64,000 nt of DNA from Cocleimonas sp. (lineage in GTDB: Bacteria; Pseudomonadota; Gammaproteobacteria; Thiotrichales; Thiotrichaceae). The stretch lies in assembly GCA_021647365.1 (NCBI GenBank), contig JAKIUW010000008.1:1-64000 (forward strand), written 5' to 3'. The translations under genes were made by a program, and so were the position numbers. The notes beneath the pieces were generated by a model that saw only the letters and a list, made by a program, of their open reading frames with translations, searched no databases and was not told the origin of the DNA. Shown here piece after piece: positions 52,910 through 61,281 of this stretch; position 1 is the first letter of the stretch, and the number at the start of each line of letters is the position of its first letter.

Positions 52910-53518
52910 TTATTTTAACGGATTTTTTTTGATTTTTCTATGCGATCGAATGAATTTTGTAGGATCAATATAACCACTGGTGTCTTTTGAATAACCTTGG
53001 CCTATTGGCATGTCGAGCTTATCGCGTATTTCAAAGTGTAAATGCGCCCAATAAATTCCGCCTGCATTACCGATGGTGCCGATTTTTTCTCCCTTTTTTA
53101 CGAGACTGCCTACTTTAACCAAACGTTTATTTAAATGGGCATAGAGTGATTCGATATAGACAGGTTTTTGTTTGGTGCCATAGTTGTGATAAATACGAAT
53201 TACATTTCCCCAGCCACCTTTTATATTTTCAGAGAAAGAAACAATACCATCGCTAGCGGCGTAAACAGGATCGCCAAGATCGGTGTTGCCGCCGCCTTTG
53301 CCATTCCAATCATCGCCAAGGTGGAAGTTTTTGCCAAACTTTTGAGCATTGTAATAGTTTTTTGCATCAGGTACGCCAACAGGAAAATCAAAGGATTTTG
53401 TAGTGGGGCAGGATGAAAGGTATTTTGAACTTGGCTTTGCGATAGTGTTAGTAGGTAAGGTAAGCAAAGCAAGTAATGATACGAGTGTGAAAATTTGTGC
53501 GCGTAGTTTAAATAGCAT
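52910..53518 (-). CDS. Secreted M23-family peptidase
   Basis: A LytM/M23 peptidase of about 202 aa. A signal peptide (LRAQIFTLVSLLALLTLPTNTIA) precedes HLGDDWNGKGGGNTDLGDPVYAASDGIV (metal His and Asp), ESLYAHL and AHLHFEIRD (metal His). The start at 53518 gives a clean signal peptide and overlaps the ychJ-like stop by 11 nt; an open frame to 53641 lacks sense. It may cut peptidoglycan cross-bridges. Confidence 0.85.
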   Translation of the reverse strand: MLFKLRAQIFTLVSLLALLTLPTNTIAKPSSKYLSSCPTTKSFDFPVGVPDAKNYYNAQKFGKNFHLGDDWNGKGGGNTDLGDPVYAASDGIVSFSENIKGGWGNVIRIYHNYGTKQKPVYIESLYAHLNKRLVKVGSLVKKGEKIGTIGNAGGIYWAHLHFEIRDKLDMPIGQGYSKDTSGYIDPTKFIRSHRKIKKNPLK

Positions 53519-53909
53519 CAATATAAACCCAGTTACCTTTAACACGGGCAAATAGGCTTTTCTCTTTATGCTGTTCAATCTCGCCCATAAGTGACGGACT
53601 GAATCGGCTAGAGATAAACTCGACCATGCCTTTTTGATCATTCTCGCCGCCGGCTTGGGTAGAGAGAATCTTTAATCCAATTAAAGTCTGCGGGCCAGAG
53701 GATTTAAGACTTTGCAAAGTAGGGCGTGTATTGGCGTGCCATGTGCGAAATAAATATTGTGCATTGCCCATTACGTAAGCGGTATAGCGAGAGCGCATTA
53801 ATGTTTCTGCCGTTGGCGCGTGGCCACTTGATTGATGGTATTGGCCACAACAAGATTTATAGTTTAGGGATGATTGACAGGGACAGGTTTCTTTTGTTTT
53901 TCTGTTCAT
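53508..53909 (-). CDS. YchJ-family SEC-C motif protein
   Basis: A 133-aa protein with CPCQSSLNYKSCCGQYHQ (SEC-C-like zinc-binding Cys cluster) at its start and SRYTAYVMGNAQYLFRTWH, typical of the UPF0225/YchJ family. The function is not established. Its 3' end overlaps the M23 peptidase start. Confidence 0.88.
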   Translation of the reverse strand: MNRKTKETCPCQSSLNYKSCCGQYHQSSGHAPTAETLMRSRYTAYVMGNAQYLFRTWHANTRPTLQSLKSSGPQTLIGLKILSTQAGGENDQKGMVEFISSRFSPSLMGEIEQHKEKSLFARVKGNWVYIDAI

Positions 53910-53947
53910 ATTATAGTTGTTTGAATAGTTGTTTATAAAGTAATACT

Positions 53948-54547
53948 TTAGTTTTCACTGCTTGTGGCATTTTTTGATGTCTTTAACATTTCTTTTTTAA
54001 TCTTCTTTTTCATAGCGCGTTTGGCTTTTTTAGCAGCACGTTTTTCCTTTCTATCCTGCCAACGTTTTTTCGTGCTTTTACGCCAAAGTGAGTTAATGAA
54101 AAAATAACCAGTAACGGAAGAGATAACCGCCAGTATTAAACAACCAAACAATAAGGGCTGCCAGATATACCCCAGTGTCGTGGTTATCCATTCCAAGCTT
54201 AAATCCATTGGTACATCTTGAGGTTCAATGCCCAGCATTAATCCGCCAAGCTTGTAGGCAAAATAAAACATGGGAGGGATGGTGAAGGGGTTGGTGATAA
54301 AAACCAGTGTTACAGAAAGTGGTAAGTTTGCACGATAATAAATAGCTAAGAACGCGGCCATTAAGGTTTGCAACGGCAAGGGAATCCATGTGCAAAATAA
54401 ACCAATAGCAAAGGCTTTAGAAACAGAATGCCTATTCATACACCATAAATTTGGCTGGTGTATACTTTCGCCCAATAATGACAATGCTTTATTCTCCCGA
54501 ATGGTTTTCGGGCTGGGAGAATATTTTTTTAAAAATCGTCTTGGCAT
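53948..54547 (-). CDS. DUF2062 membrane protein
   Basis: A 199-aa protein with an N-terminal region (LGESIHQPNLWCMNRHSVSKAFAIGLFCTWIPLPLQTLMA) and three to four membrane helices with the family motif FITNPFTIPPMFYFAYKLG. The C-terminal tail is strongly basic (KKRWQDRKEKRAAKKAKRAMKKK). DUF2062 proteins are of unknown function. Divergent from comEC. Confidence 0.88.
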   Translation of the reverse strand: MPRRFLKKYSPSPKTIRENKALSLLGESIHQPNLWCMNRHSVSKAFAIGLFCTWIPLPLQTLMAAFLAIYYRANLPLSVTLVFITNPFTIPPMFYFAYKLGGLMLGIEPQDVPMDLSLEWITTTLGYIWQPLLFGCLILAVISSVTGYFFINSLWRKSTKKRWQDRKEKRAAKKAKRAMKKKIKKEMLKTSKNATSSEN

Positions 54548-54620
54548 GTGTTTCTATATTATCTAAATTGATGTGCTAGGTCACAGGTTTACCGACTAAA
54601 TATTAAAAATAGTTTTTTTT

Positions 54621-56984
54621 ATGCGCCTTTTTGCACTTTCCTTTTTGTTGGGTACGTTGATTATTCAACAATTCCAACAACTTCCATCACTTATATGGAT
54701 TGGGTTGTTTCTTGCGATTTCAATCTTTATGACCGTGTTTTTAAAGAAAAAATCCACGGCTTCCCTATTTAATTCATTATTGATTTCACTGAGCGCATTC
54801 CTAGCGGGATTGTTGCTATCAACTGCCGTTGCACAAAACCAATTACTCAAACAAATTCCAATGAAGTGGGAAGGGCAAGATATTATTTTGCAGGGAAAAG
54901 TGCTGGGCATACCTAATAAGAAAAATGACGGTACTCGTTTTCGATTGGAGATAAGTCAAGCCAGCCTCAAATCCACTCCGGAAGAAAGTATTGATCTCAA
55001 AGGCGTGGTCAGGTTGGGCTGGTTCCGAAGCACACAAAAGATCAATGCGGGCGAGGCTTGGCAACTCGTAGTGAGGATGAAACAACCCTCAGGTTTTTTA
55101 AACCCTGGCGGTTTTGATTATGAAAAATGGCTGTTCACCGAGCGCATCAGTGCGACAGGTTATATTCGAGAAGAGCGCAAAGGTGGCAAAAAATATAATA
55201 AGCGAGTGAGCAAATCGCCGTGGTGGTCAATTAATGGTTTGCGCCAGAGCATTCATAACAAGATCCAAACAGGTGTTGAAGATAAAGCTTCCGCAGCCAT
55301 ACTCAGCGCCTTGGTGGTCGCGGTGCGTACTAAATTTGATGATGAGCAATGGAAGCTATTACAACAAACAGGTACGAGTCACTTAGTCGCTATTTCAGGT
55401 TTGCATATAGCGGTGGTGGCAGGCTTTGCTTTCTTGCCCATTATGTTGATTTGGGGATTATTCCCCAGCCTAAATGAAAAGATGCCTCTGCGCGTGGCAG
55501 GTGCAATTGCTGGCGTAATTTTTGCGACACTGTATGCGATGTTGGCAGGCTTCACTTTGCCCACACAACGCGCTTTGTTGATGGTGGTAATCGCCTTGCT
55601 GGGTTTATTGGTACGACGGAATTATCACAGCTCAACTATTTTGGCGGTGGTTGTCATTGCGGTGTTATTGCTTGATCCGCTTGCTGGGATGACGGTGAGC
55701 TTTTGGCTGTCATTTCTTGCGGTAGCTTTGATATTGGTGGTATTAAAACGCCAGATAGAAAAACCTGCTATGCAGTTGATTAAATTACAAATTGCATTAT
55801 CGCTTGGTATGTTGCCACTGACTTTATTCTTCTTTGGTAGCGCATCTTTGTTATCGCCTGTTGCAAATTTATTGGCGATTCCGTGGGTGTCGCTAGTGGT
55901 TGTACCATTGAGTTTGTTGGCGCTGGTGTTTATGCCCATTTCTACATTTATCTCTAATGGGCTTTTTAGTATTGCCGCCTTGGCGATCGAGTGGATGTTT
56001 TCAGGCTTTGAATTATTGAGTAGATCATCACTGGCAAACGTGAGCATTGCAGAAATCCCCAACCTTTATTTACTAAGCGCCTTTGCAGGTTTTCTGTTTT
56101 TGTTATTACCCAAAGGATTTCCCGCGCGCTGGCTAGGGCTGGTTGCCATATTGCCCGCGCTATTATTTACGGTAGAAAAACCCAAGCAGGGTGAATTTGT
56201 ATTTACCTTGTTAGATGCAGGGCAGGGTATGGCTTCGGTTGTACAAACCGCAAATCACACTTTGATTTACGATGTAGGAACACGCTACAGCAAAACCTAC
56301 GATATAGGTAAGCTCGTCGTCGTACCGTTTCTAAAATCAAAGGATCTTATCAATGTTGATAGCATGATTTTGTCGCATAAGGATATTGATCATTGGGGCG
56401 GCACAGAGGCAGTCCTCAAAGAAATTACAGTAAAAAAGATAATAAGCAGTGATACGACGGTCTTAGAAAACCACAAGGTATTTGAATGTATCAAAGATGA
56501 TCAATGGCAATGGGATGGCGTAGATTTTAAAGTGTTATCCCCGCCCGAAGATTATCCGCAAAATGACAATAACCGCTCCTGTGTATTGCGTGTATCCAAT
56601 GCTAGTCATTCGTTATTGCTCACAGGCGATATTCAAAAGAAGACAGAAAAATTATTGCTAGCTTACGCCAATGAAGAAGAGAGCAATGAAGTAGAGAGTG
56701 ATGTGCAATCAGAAGTCATCAGCGTACCGCATCACGGTAGTAAAACTTCATCGACAGAAGCATTCCTTCAAGCCGTATCACCCAAGTTAGCGTTGATACC
56801 CGCAGGGTATCGCAACCGATTTGGGCATCCTAAGGATAAGGTGCTAGCGCGTTATAAACGCATGGGGGTTGACGTTATGGGAACAGTAGAGAGCGGAGCG
56901 ATCACGGTGAAATTTCCTGCTGATGAAGACGACTTTGAGGTAGAAGCGTATCGAGAAGAAAAGCGTAGGTTTTGGAGCCGTTGA
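54621..56984 (+). CDS. comEC: ComEC/Rec2-family DNA internalisation protein
   Basis: A 787-aa inner-membrane channel for uptake of single-stranded DNA. N-terminal DUF4131 and membrane helices (to about 210) are followed by the Competence domain (HLVAISGLHIAVVAGFA, GFTLPTQRALLM, VSFWLSFLAVALIL) and a C-terminal metallo-beta-lactamase domain (LLDAGQGMASVVQT, ILSHKDIDHWGG with two His/Asp ligands, LLTGDI, VPHHGSKTSS). Together with the pilin-like proteins in this window it suggests natural competence. Confidence 0.93.
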   Translation: MRLFALSFLLGTLIIQQFQQLPSLIWIGLFLAISIFMTVFLKKKSTASLFNSLLISLSAFLAGLLLSTAVAQNQLLKQIPMKWEGQDIILQGKVLGIPNKKNDGTRFRLEISQASLKSTPEESIDLKGVVRLGWFRSTQKINAGEAWQLVVRMKQPSGFLNPGGFDYEKWLFTERISATGYIREERKGGKKYNKRVSKSPWWSINGLRQSIHNKIQTGVEDKASAAILSALVVAVRTKFDDEQWKLLQQTGTSHLVAISGLHIAVVAGFAFLPIMLIWGLFPSLNEKMPLRVAGAIAGVIFATLYAMLAGFTLPTQRALLMVVIALLGLLVRRNYHSSTILAVVVIAVLLLDPLAGMTVSFWLSFLAVALILVVLKRQIEKPAMQLIKLQIALSLGMLPLTLFFFGSASLLSPVANLLAIPWVSLVVVPLSLLALVFMPISTFISNGLFSIAALAIEWMFSGFELLSRSSLANVSIAEIPNLYLLSAFAGFLFLLLPKGFPARWLGLVAILPALLFTVEKPKQGEFVFTLLDAGQGMASVVQTANHTLIYDVGTRYSKTYDIGKLVVVPFLKSKDLINVDSMILSHKDIDHWGGTEAVLKEITVKKIISSDTTVLENHKVFECIKDDQWQWDGVDFKVLSPPEDYPQNDNNRSCVLRVSNASHSLLLTGDIQKKTEKLLLAYANEEESNEVESDVQSEVISVPHHGSKTSSTEAFLQAVSPKLALIPAGYRNRFGHPKDKVLARYKRMGVDVMGTVESGAITVKFPADEDDFEVEAYREEKRRFWSR

Positions 56985-56990
56985 TAAACA

Positions 56991-57014
56991 CTATGTAAAA
57001 GTGGGGGGGTGTGC
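56991..57014 (+). repeat. G-run repeat
   Basis: A full solitary plus copy 6 nt after the comEC stop. Confidence 0.93.
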
Positions 57015-57060
57015 TTTGTAAGGTATTAAGGTATTCTTCCGCTTTTTTAGATAAATATTT

Positions 57061-59103
57061 ATGGATAACTTTATGGGAAACACTTTTCGAATTGCTCTAT
57101 TAAGCTCATGTGCATTGTTGGCATCTTGCCAGAAATCAAATGATAAAGGTGATACATCAATTGAGAACGTTAAGTCTGTTTCTCAAGTTTTAAAACCACG
57201 ATCTGTTGAGGCAAGCACTAAGCATTTTTTAGGTGCTTCTTATCTGAGGGATGTATTACCCGAATCAGCTTATGTTTACGCGCGTATTCCTAATATATTT
57301 AGCGTTGCCGGTGGATCTGTCGGTAATGTATTTGATAAAGCATTAAATTCTAAATCTTATGTTGAGTCGTTAGATTCAATCAAAGAGGGTTTTGAAAAGG
57401 AGATTATTCCAGACCTCCCTGAAAACGCTAAAGCTTTTTATGCGCTTTTAGTTGCTCATATAACATCTCCCATTGAAATTATGGCTATGACGCCAGCAGT
57501 AGCCAAAGAAAGTCCATTTCCAAATGTACTGCTGTCTGTTGGTGTTAATTTTAAAGATGTTGAGTCCTTTAATACGTTGTTGGCGGATATAGCAGAGCAA
57601 GTTCCTAAAATGTCAGTCACAAAGCCGCTTCAAACTGATGGCGTGGGTGAGTTGAAGCTTGATAAAATAACAGCACACCTCAAGCTTGATCTTGCAACAC
57701 AGAGATTATTTATTCTTGGTGGAATGAGCCTTCAGGAAACTAGCCTATCTGAAACTCTAACGTTATTAAAACCCAATAGCACGCATGCGATGAAAGCGCT
57801 TGAGAATGATATCGATGCTAGCGGACAAGGTTTGTTTGTATGGGCTGATCCGCAAAAACTCTTGAGCATTGCTAATAGTATGGGCGCACAAAGACAGCTA
57901 GCGCCACTGGCTATGCTCGGCGTGAACTCCATGAAAAATATTGCAGCAGGTGTCGGGACGAGTAAAGGTATTAATCGTGCGAAGTTTATACTTGATATGC
58001 CTGCAACAGGTTTTCGTGGCTATATTCCCACTATTAAAGATGCGCCGAGTTTTAAGCTCGCAGGTAAAACAGACTTTATGGTAACACTTGGCCTACCCAG
58101 TAAGGCCGATTTTGTTGGGTTAGAGTCTAGTATTGTAGCGACACTCTCCTCTAAAGAGTCTGAAAAATATTACAAGTTCAAGAAGTTGTTTGCAGAAAAG
58201 GCAGGTATTGAGCTTGAGGAAATACTAGATATCTACGGTCAGGATATGAGTATAGTTTCTGGCGACTTAGGTACTTACACAGCTATTCGTTTAAGAAACC
58301 TAGAAAAATTCAATAGCGTAGTAGCAGGTTTAGTCAAAAAATATGATTTAAAATATGAGACGAGAACTATTTCTGGTCAGGTCTATCACCATCTGGTTAA
58401 TTCAACGTTTGAAAAGATGGCTATGGAGAGTTGGGATAAAAACGCAAGCACTGAAAATACAGCAGAGTATAAATTACTGAGTCGTTTTCTTGCTGTTCCC
58501 TATCACTCTTATTGGCAAATAGAAGGTGATTACTTACTCATTGCAACACTGCCTCAAGTTTTAATGGAACGTCATTACACTGACCAAATGCTAGCAAATG
58601 AGTGGTTAGAAAAAGAGCAACGTATGGACCCTAAAGGAGCACTATTGTTAGCTAGCCTGCGAAATAGAGGCGTACCAGCAGCAATGTATCGTGCAAAATT
58701 AGCACTGCTTGCTTATTTGGGTGATGCGGTTGATAGACCCGTTGACTTATTTTCTTTACCGACAGCGAGCGAAGCAAACTTGCCCAAAGAAGGTGCTTAC
58801 GGCATGAAGATCACCTCATCAGAAAATCAACTAGCATTAGAACTATCCTTTGAAAGTAATCCAGCAGAAATGCTTTTTGCAGGTAACTCTATGGCTCCTA
58901 TTATGGTCGTAGGCATTTTGTCAGCGATAGCAGTTCCTGCTTATGAAGATTACCAGAAGAAAGCCAGAAAGACTCAATCAAGATTGTTAGATGAAAAACA
59001 AAAGAGAGACGTTGGTGATGCAGCTGTTGATGCAGCCGTAGATGAAGAAGAGACTGAAGAAGTGATAGACGAAGCCAAAGAAGTTGATGCAATTACAAAT
59101 TAG
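57061..59103 (+). CDS. Lipoprotein with C-terminal pilin-like helix (680 aa)
   Basis: A lipobox LASC at residues about 20-23 predicts a lipoprotein. Residues about 50-590 are a repetitive alpha/beta region with paralogous-looking halves (IPNIFSVAGG, AFYALL, IRLRNLEKFNSVVAG) as in DUF3352-like proteins. Near the C-terminus comes MAPIMVVGILSAIAVPAYEDYQKKARKTQ (about 612-640), closely resembling the hydrophobic N-terminal helix of type IV pilins, followed by an acidic tail. No prepilin leader precedes that helix. It follows comEC and might assist pseudopilus or DNA uptake, as inference only. Confidence 0.7.
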   Translation: MDNFMGNTFRIALLSSCALLASCQKSNDKGDTSIENVKSVSQVLKPRSVEASTKHFLGASYLRDVLPESAYVYARIPNIFSVAGGSVGNVFDKALNSKSYVESLDSIKEGFEKEIIPDLPENAKAFYALLVAHITSPIEIMAMTPAVAKESPFPNVLLSVGVNFKDVESFNTLLADIAEQVPKMSVTKPLQTDGVGELKLDKITAHLKLDLATQRLFILGGMSLQETSLSETLTLLKPNSTHAMKALENDIDASGQGLFVWADPQKLLSIANSMGAQRQLAPLAMLGVNSMKNIAAGVGTSKGINRAKFILDMPATGFRGYIPTIKDAPSFKLAGKTDFMVTLGLPSKADFVGLESSIVATLSSKESEKYYKFKKLFAEKAGIELEEILDIYGQDMSIVSGDLGTYTAIRLRNLEKFNSVVAGLVKKYDLKYETRTISGQVYHHLVNSTFEKMAMESWDKNASTENTAEYKLLSRFLAVPYHSYWQIEGDYLLIATLPQVLMERHYTDQMLANEWLEKEQRMDPKGALLLASLRNRGVPAAMYRAKLALLAYLGDAVDRPVDLFSLPTASEANLPKEGAYGMKITSSENQLALELSFESNPAEMLFAGNSMAPIMVVGILSAIAVPAYEDYQKKARKTQSRLLDEKQKRDVGDAAVDAAVDEEETEEVIDEAKEVDAITN

Positions 59104-59161
59104 CTTGAAAGGTAAATGCTAACTTCACTCTACCGTTCCTAGAACGGTAGAGTGAAGTACT

Positions 59162-59186
59162 ATCATTTAAAACTAGGGGGGTGTGC
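59162..59186 (+). repeat. G-run repeat, TTTAA variant
   Basis: ATCATTTAAAACTAGGGGGGTGTGC: one base off in the 5' part, CTAG subtype, between convergent stops. Confidence 0.9.
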
Positions 59187-59188
59187 TT

Positions 59189-59494
59189 CTACTTACCGCC
59201 ACCACCACACTCAGGCGAATCAGCTACTTTGCCCGCTTTTTCAAAATACTCATCGGGTGTCATGGTATGCAAAGCTAGCGCGTGAATTTGTTGCAGCTCA
59301 TCACTGAGTGCTGCGTTGATCATACGGTGGCGTGCGATGAGCATTTTTCCTTCAAAGTCTTTGCTTACTGCTGTTATTTTGTAGTGCGACTCGGTGGCAG
59401 GGCCGCTGTGCATAGTGCTTTCATTTTCAATTTCTAGCACTTCAAAATTGATTGCATCATTGAGTTTATTTTCGATGGTGGTTTGCATGTTCAT
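59189..59494 (-). CDS. BolA-family protein
   Basis: 101 aa with the BolA class II fold: IENKLNDAINFEVLEIENES, HYKITAVSKDFEGKMLIARHRMINAALSDELQQIHALALHTMTPDEYFE. Key His residues for [2Fe-2S] glutaredoxin complexes are present. The Gly/Cys tail (SPECGGGGK) is unusual and resembles tails of iron-sulfur proteins. It may regulate iron-sulfur or morphology pathways. Confidence 0.9.
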   Translation of the reverse strand: MNMQTTIENKLNDAINFEVLEIENESTMHSGPATESHYKITAVSKDFEGKMLIARHRMINAALSDELQQIHALALHTMTPDEYFEKAGKVADSPECGGGGK

Positions 59495-59556
59495 GGTTAA
59501 TGCCTTTTTAGAGATGTTTTAGGACAGCTTCAATAGTATTGGGCTTTCAGCGAAAC

Positions 59557-60534
59557 TTACAAGTCTTGTGGTTTTTTAGGATAAACAAAAAAGCGTTCAA
59601 AACTGGTTTGATTAAGCCGCTTTACGCTATGAATGATAAGCGCGATTAAAATAATAGAAAACAAAATACGCGCATACAATATCCCTGATAAATGCGCGCC
59701 TAATAGCATCAATAACAAGGTATCTTCAATTAGGCTGTGACCTATCGCCAGTAATGAAATTGAGCCAAACACATCCATTTTTGAGAGCTCACCTTTATTG
59801 GCTTCGTTAATCAGCAAGCCACCGCCATAGGTTAAGCCTAGTGTAATACCAACGATGGTGATGGACGTGGTTTTTTCGGTTAGCCCCAATATTTTTAAAA
59901 AGGGTTTGAGCAGGAAAGCAAAAAGTCTTTCGATACCACTGAATTTGAGCAACCTTAAAAAAGCCACTAGCACGGCGATAATAATAAAGACTTGAAAGAG
60001 CATTTTCACTTGGTTGATTGCCCACGTTAACAAGCTATCATCAGTGACTTGCGGAGGCTTCCATAATGGTTGGTTGGTTTGAGATAAATAATCACCAGTT
60101 GTGTAAATTTGATGCAGTATAAAACCGAGCAACAGCGCACCACCAATGCGTAAAACCAGTGTAAACAGTACGCGCACGCCCGCTTTTTGCGCAATGCGAA
60201 CTTCAATGGGCAAGGCATGAGCCAACAACATCATGCTCGCTAAAATAGTCACTTGGGCGACACTTAGATTATCTTGATTAGTGTTAATGAAAATAATCAT
60301 GCCCGCGTAGATATTGCTGATCATAGTTGTTGCCCAAACCAATCCCATTGATGCGGGTAGGCCGACTAGCTCCATAATAGGTTCGAGCACCATACCAATA
60401 TATTTGATGCCACCGAGTTCTTGAATAATTTTCACGATGATAATGATGGGGATCATTATCTTAAAAAGATTAAAGGTAATGGCTAGAATTTCTTTGATTA
60501 ATGCGGATAACCAAAGAGGCAAAATTTTCGTCAT
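59557..60534 (-). CDS. Nucleoside-recognition (Gate) domain membrane protein
   Basis: A 325-aa multi-span protein with two related halves (IKIIQELGGIKYIGMVLEPIM, LRLLKFSGIERLFAFLLKPFLKILGL) as in Gate-domain proteins, including SpmA/SpmB-like and YjiH-like members. A polar motif GLTYGGGLLINE appears in the second half. The family is predicted to transport nucleosides or similar. The start (60534) overlaps the stop of the upstream gene (ATGA). Confidence 0.85.
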   Translation of the reverse strand: MTKILPLWLSALIKEILAITFNLFKIMIPIIIIVKIIQELGGIKYIGMVLEPIMELVGLPASMGLVWATTMISNIYAGMIIFINTNQDNLSVAQVTILASMMLLAHALPIEVRIAQKAGVRVLFTLVLRIGGALLLGFILHQIYTTGDYLSQTNQPLWKPPQVTDDSLLTWAINQVKMLFQVFIIIAVLVAFLRLLKFSGIERLFAFLLKPFLKILGLTEKTTSITIVGITLGLTYGGGLLINEANKGELSKMDVFGSISLLAIGHSLIEDTLLLMLLGAHLSGILYARILFSIILIALIIHSVKRLNQTSFERFFVYPKKPQDL

Positions 60535-61186
60535 CCCTGTAGCTCTTCTAAAGAATCGGCAATAATCTCTCGGATTTCATCATCTTTATCATCTTTACCC
60601 GTCTCAAGAATAGCGATAGCTGATTTGTCTGCCGTCATGCCCAAGTAATGAAAGGCATCTGCACGGATTCGGCTGTCTCATGCTTGCTTAGTTCGCCAAG
60701 TTTAGGAGTCAAAGACTTAACCACATCACTTCCTGCAAATTCTTCGAATATCACGCCAATGCCAATGCGCGTACTCAGCACTGTTCCCGTATCACCAAGT
60801 AATTCCATAATTGCGCTAAAGCCAGATTCATCTTTTTGCAGTGCTTGAATCACTTTATCAACCTGTCCATCGGATAATAAGAAATCAAAATCTGCAACAA
60901 GGCTTTCTTCATCCTTCGCCCATTGTGCGCGTTGTTGCAAAGCTTCAAGGGTTTGTGAGCCTGTTAGTTCATGCTTACCGATGCGTACCCATGGTACAGA
61001 ACGCACCTTATATTGTTGCATTGCTTCGGGGTTTTGTTCGAGGTTAATGACTTGTAGATTAGATAACTCGCCAGACTTAATCATCTTCATCAATGACTCT
61101 AAAACGCTGGGGCAGAAGGCGCAACTGCTACTTAATAGCATGGTGGCTTCTGGGGTTTTGTTTGCTGTGGTTTTTTGATTGCTCAT
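60531..61186 (-). pseudogene. Thioredoxin-fold plus HEAT-repeat protein, frameshifted
   Basis: Frame 1 (61186 to about 60680) encodes a thioredoxin-like domain with SSSCAFCPSVLESL (CxxC) and VRSVPWVRIG (cis-Pro), then HEAT-like helices. It then leaves the family and stops at 60635. The adjacent frame continues from about 60675 as RIRADAFHYLGMTADKSAIAILE...IADSLEELQG, a HEAT repeat, and stops exactly at an ATGA overlap with the next gene. A single-base deletion near 60676-60682 accounts for it. Either a recent mutation or a sequencing error. Confidence 0.8.
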
Positions 61187-61256
61187 GGGTGTCGATTTTG
61201 CACTGCTTATTGTTATAAGTCATCTTTGTTGATGTACAAAGTTGATGAACAAAATC

Positions 61257-61281
61257 ATCATGTAAAAGTGGGGGGGTGTGC
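61257..61281 (+). repeat. G-run repeat forming the C-terminus of gluQ
   Basis: A full consensus copy; on the minus strand it reads KAHPPTFT and then TGA, so it ends the GluQ frame. Confidence 0.93.

Noticed and set aside
55625..56062. 145-aa open frame on the minus strand within comEC
   Set aside because: It lies entirely antisense to conserved comEC motifs and has no start site or homology.
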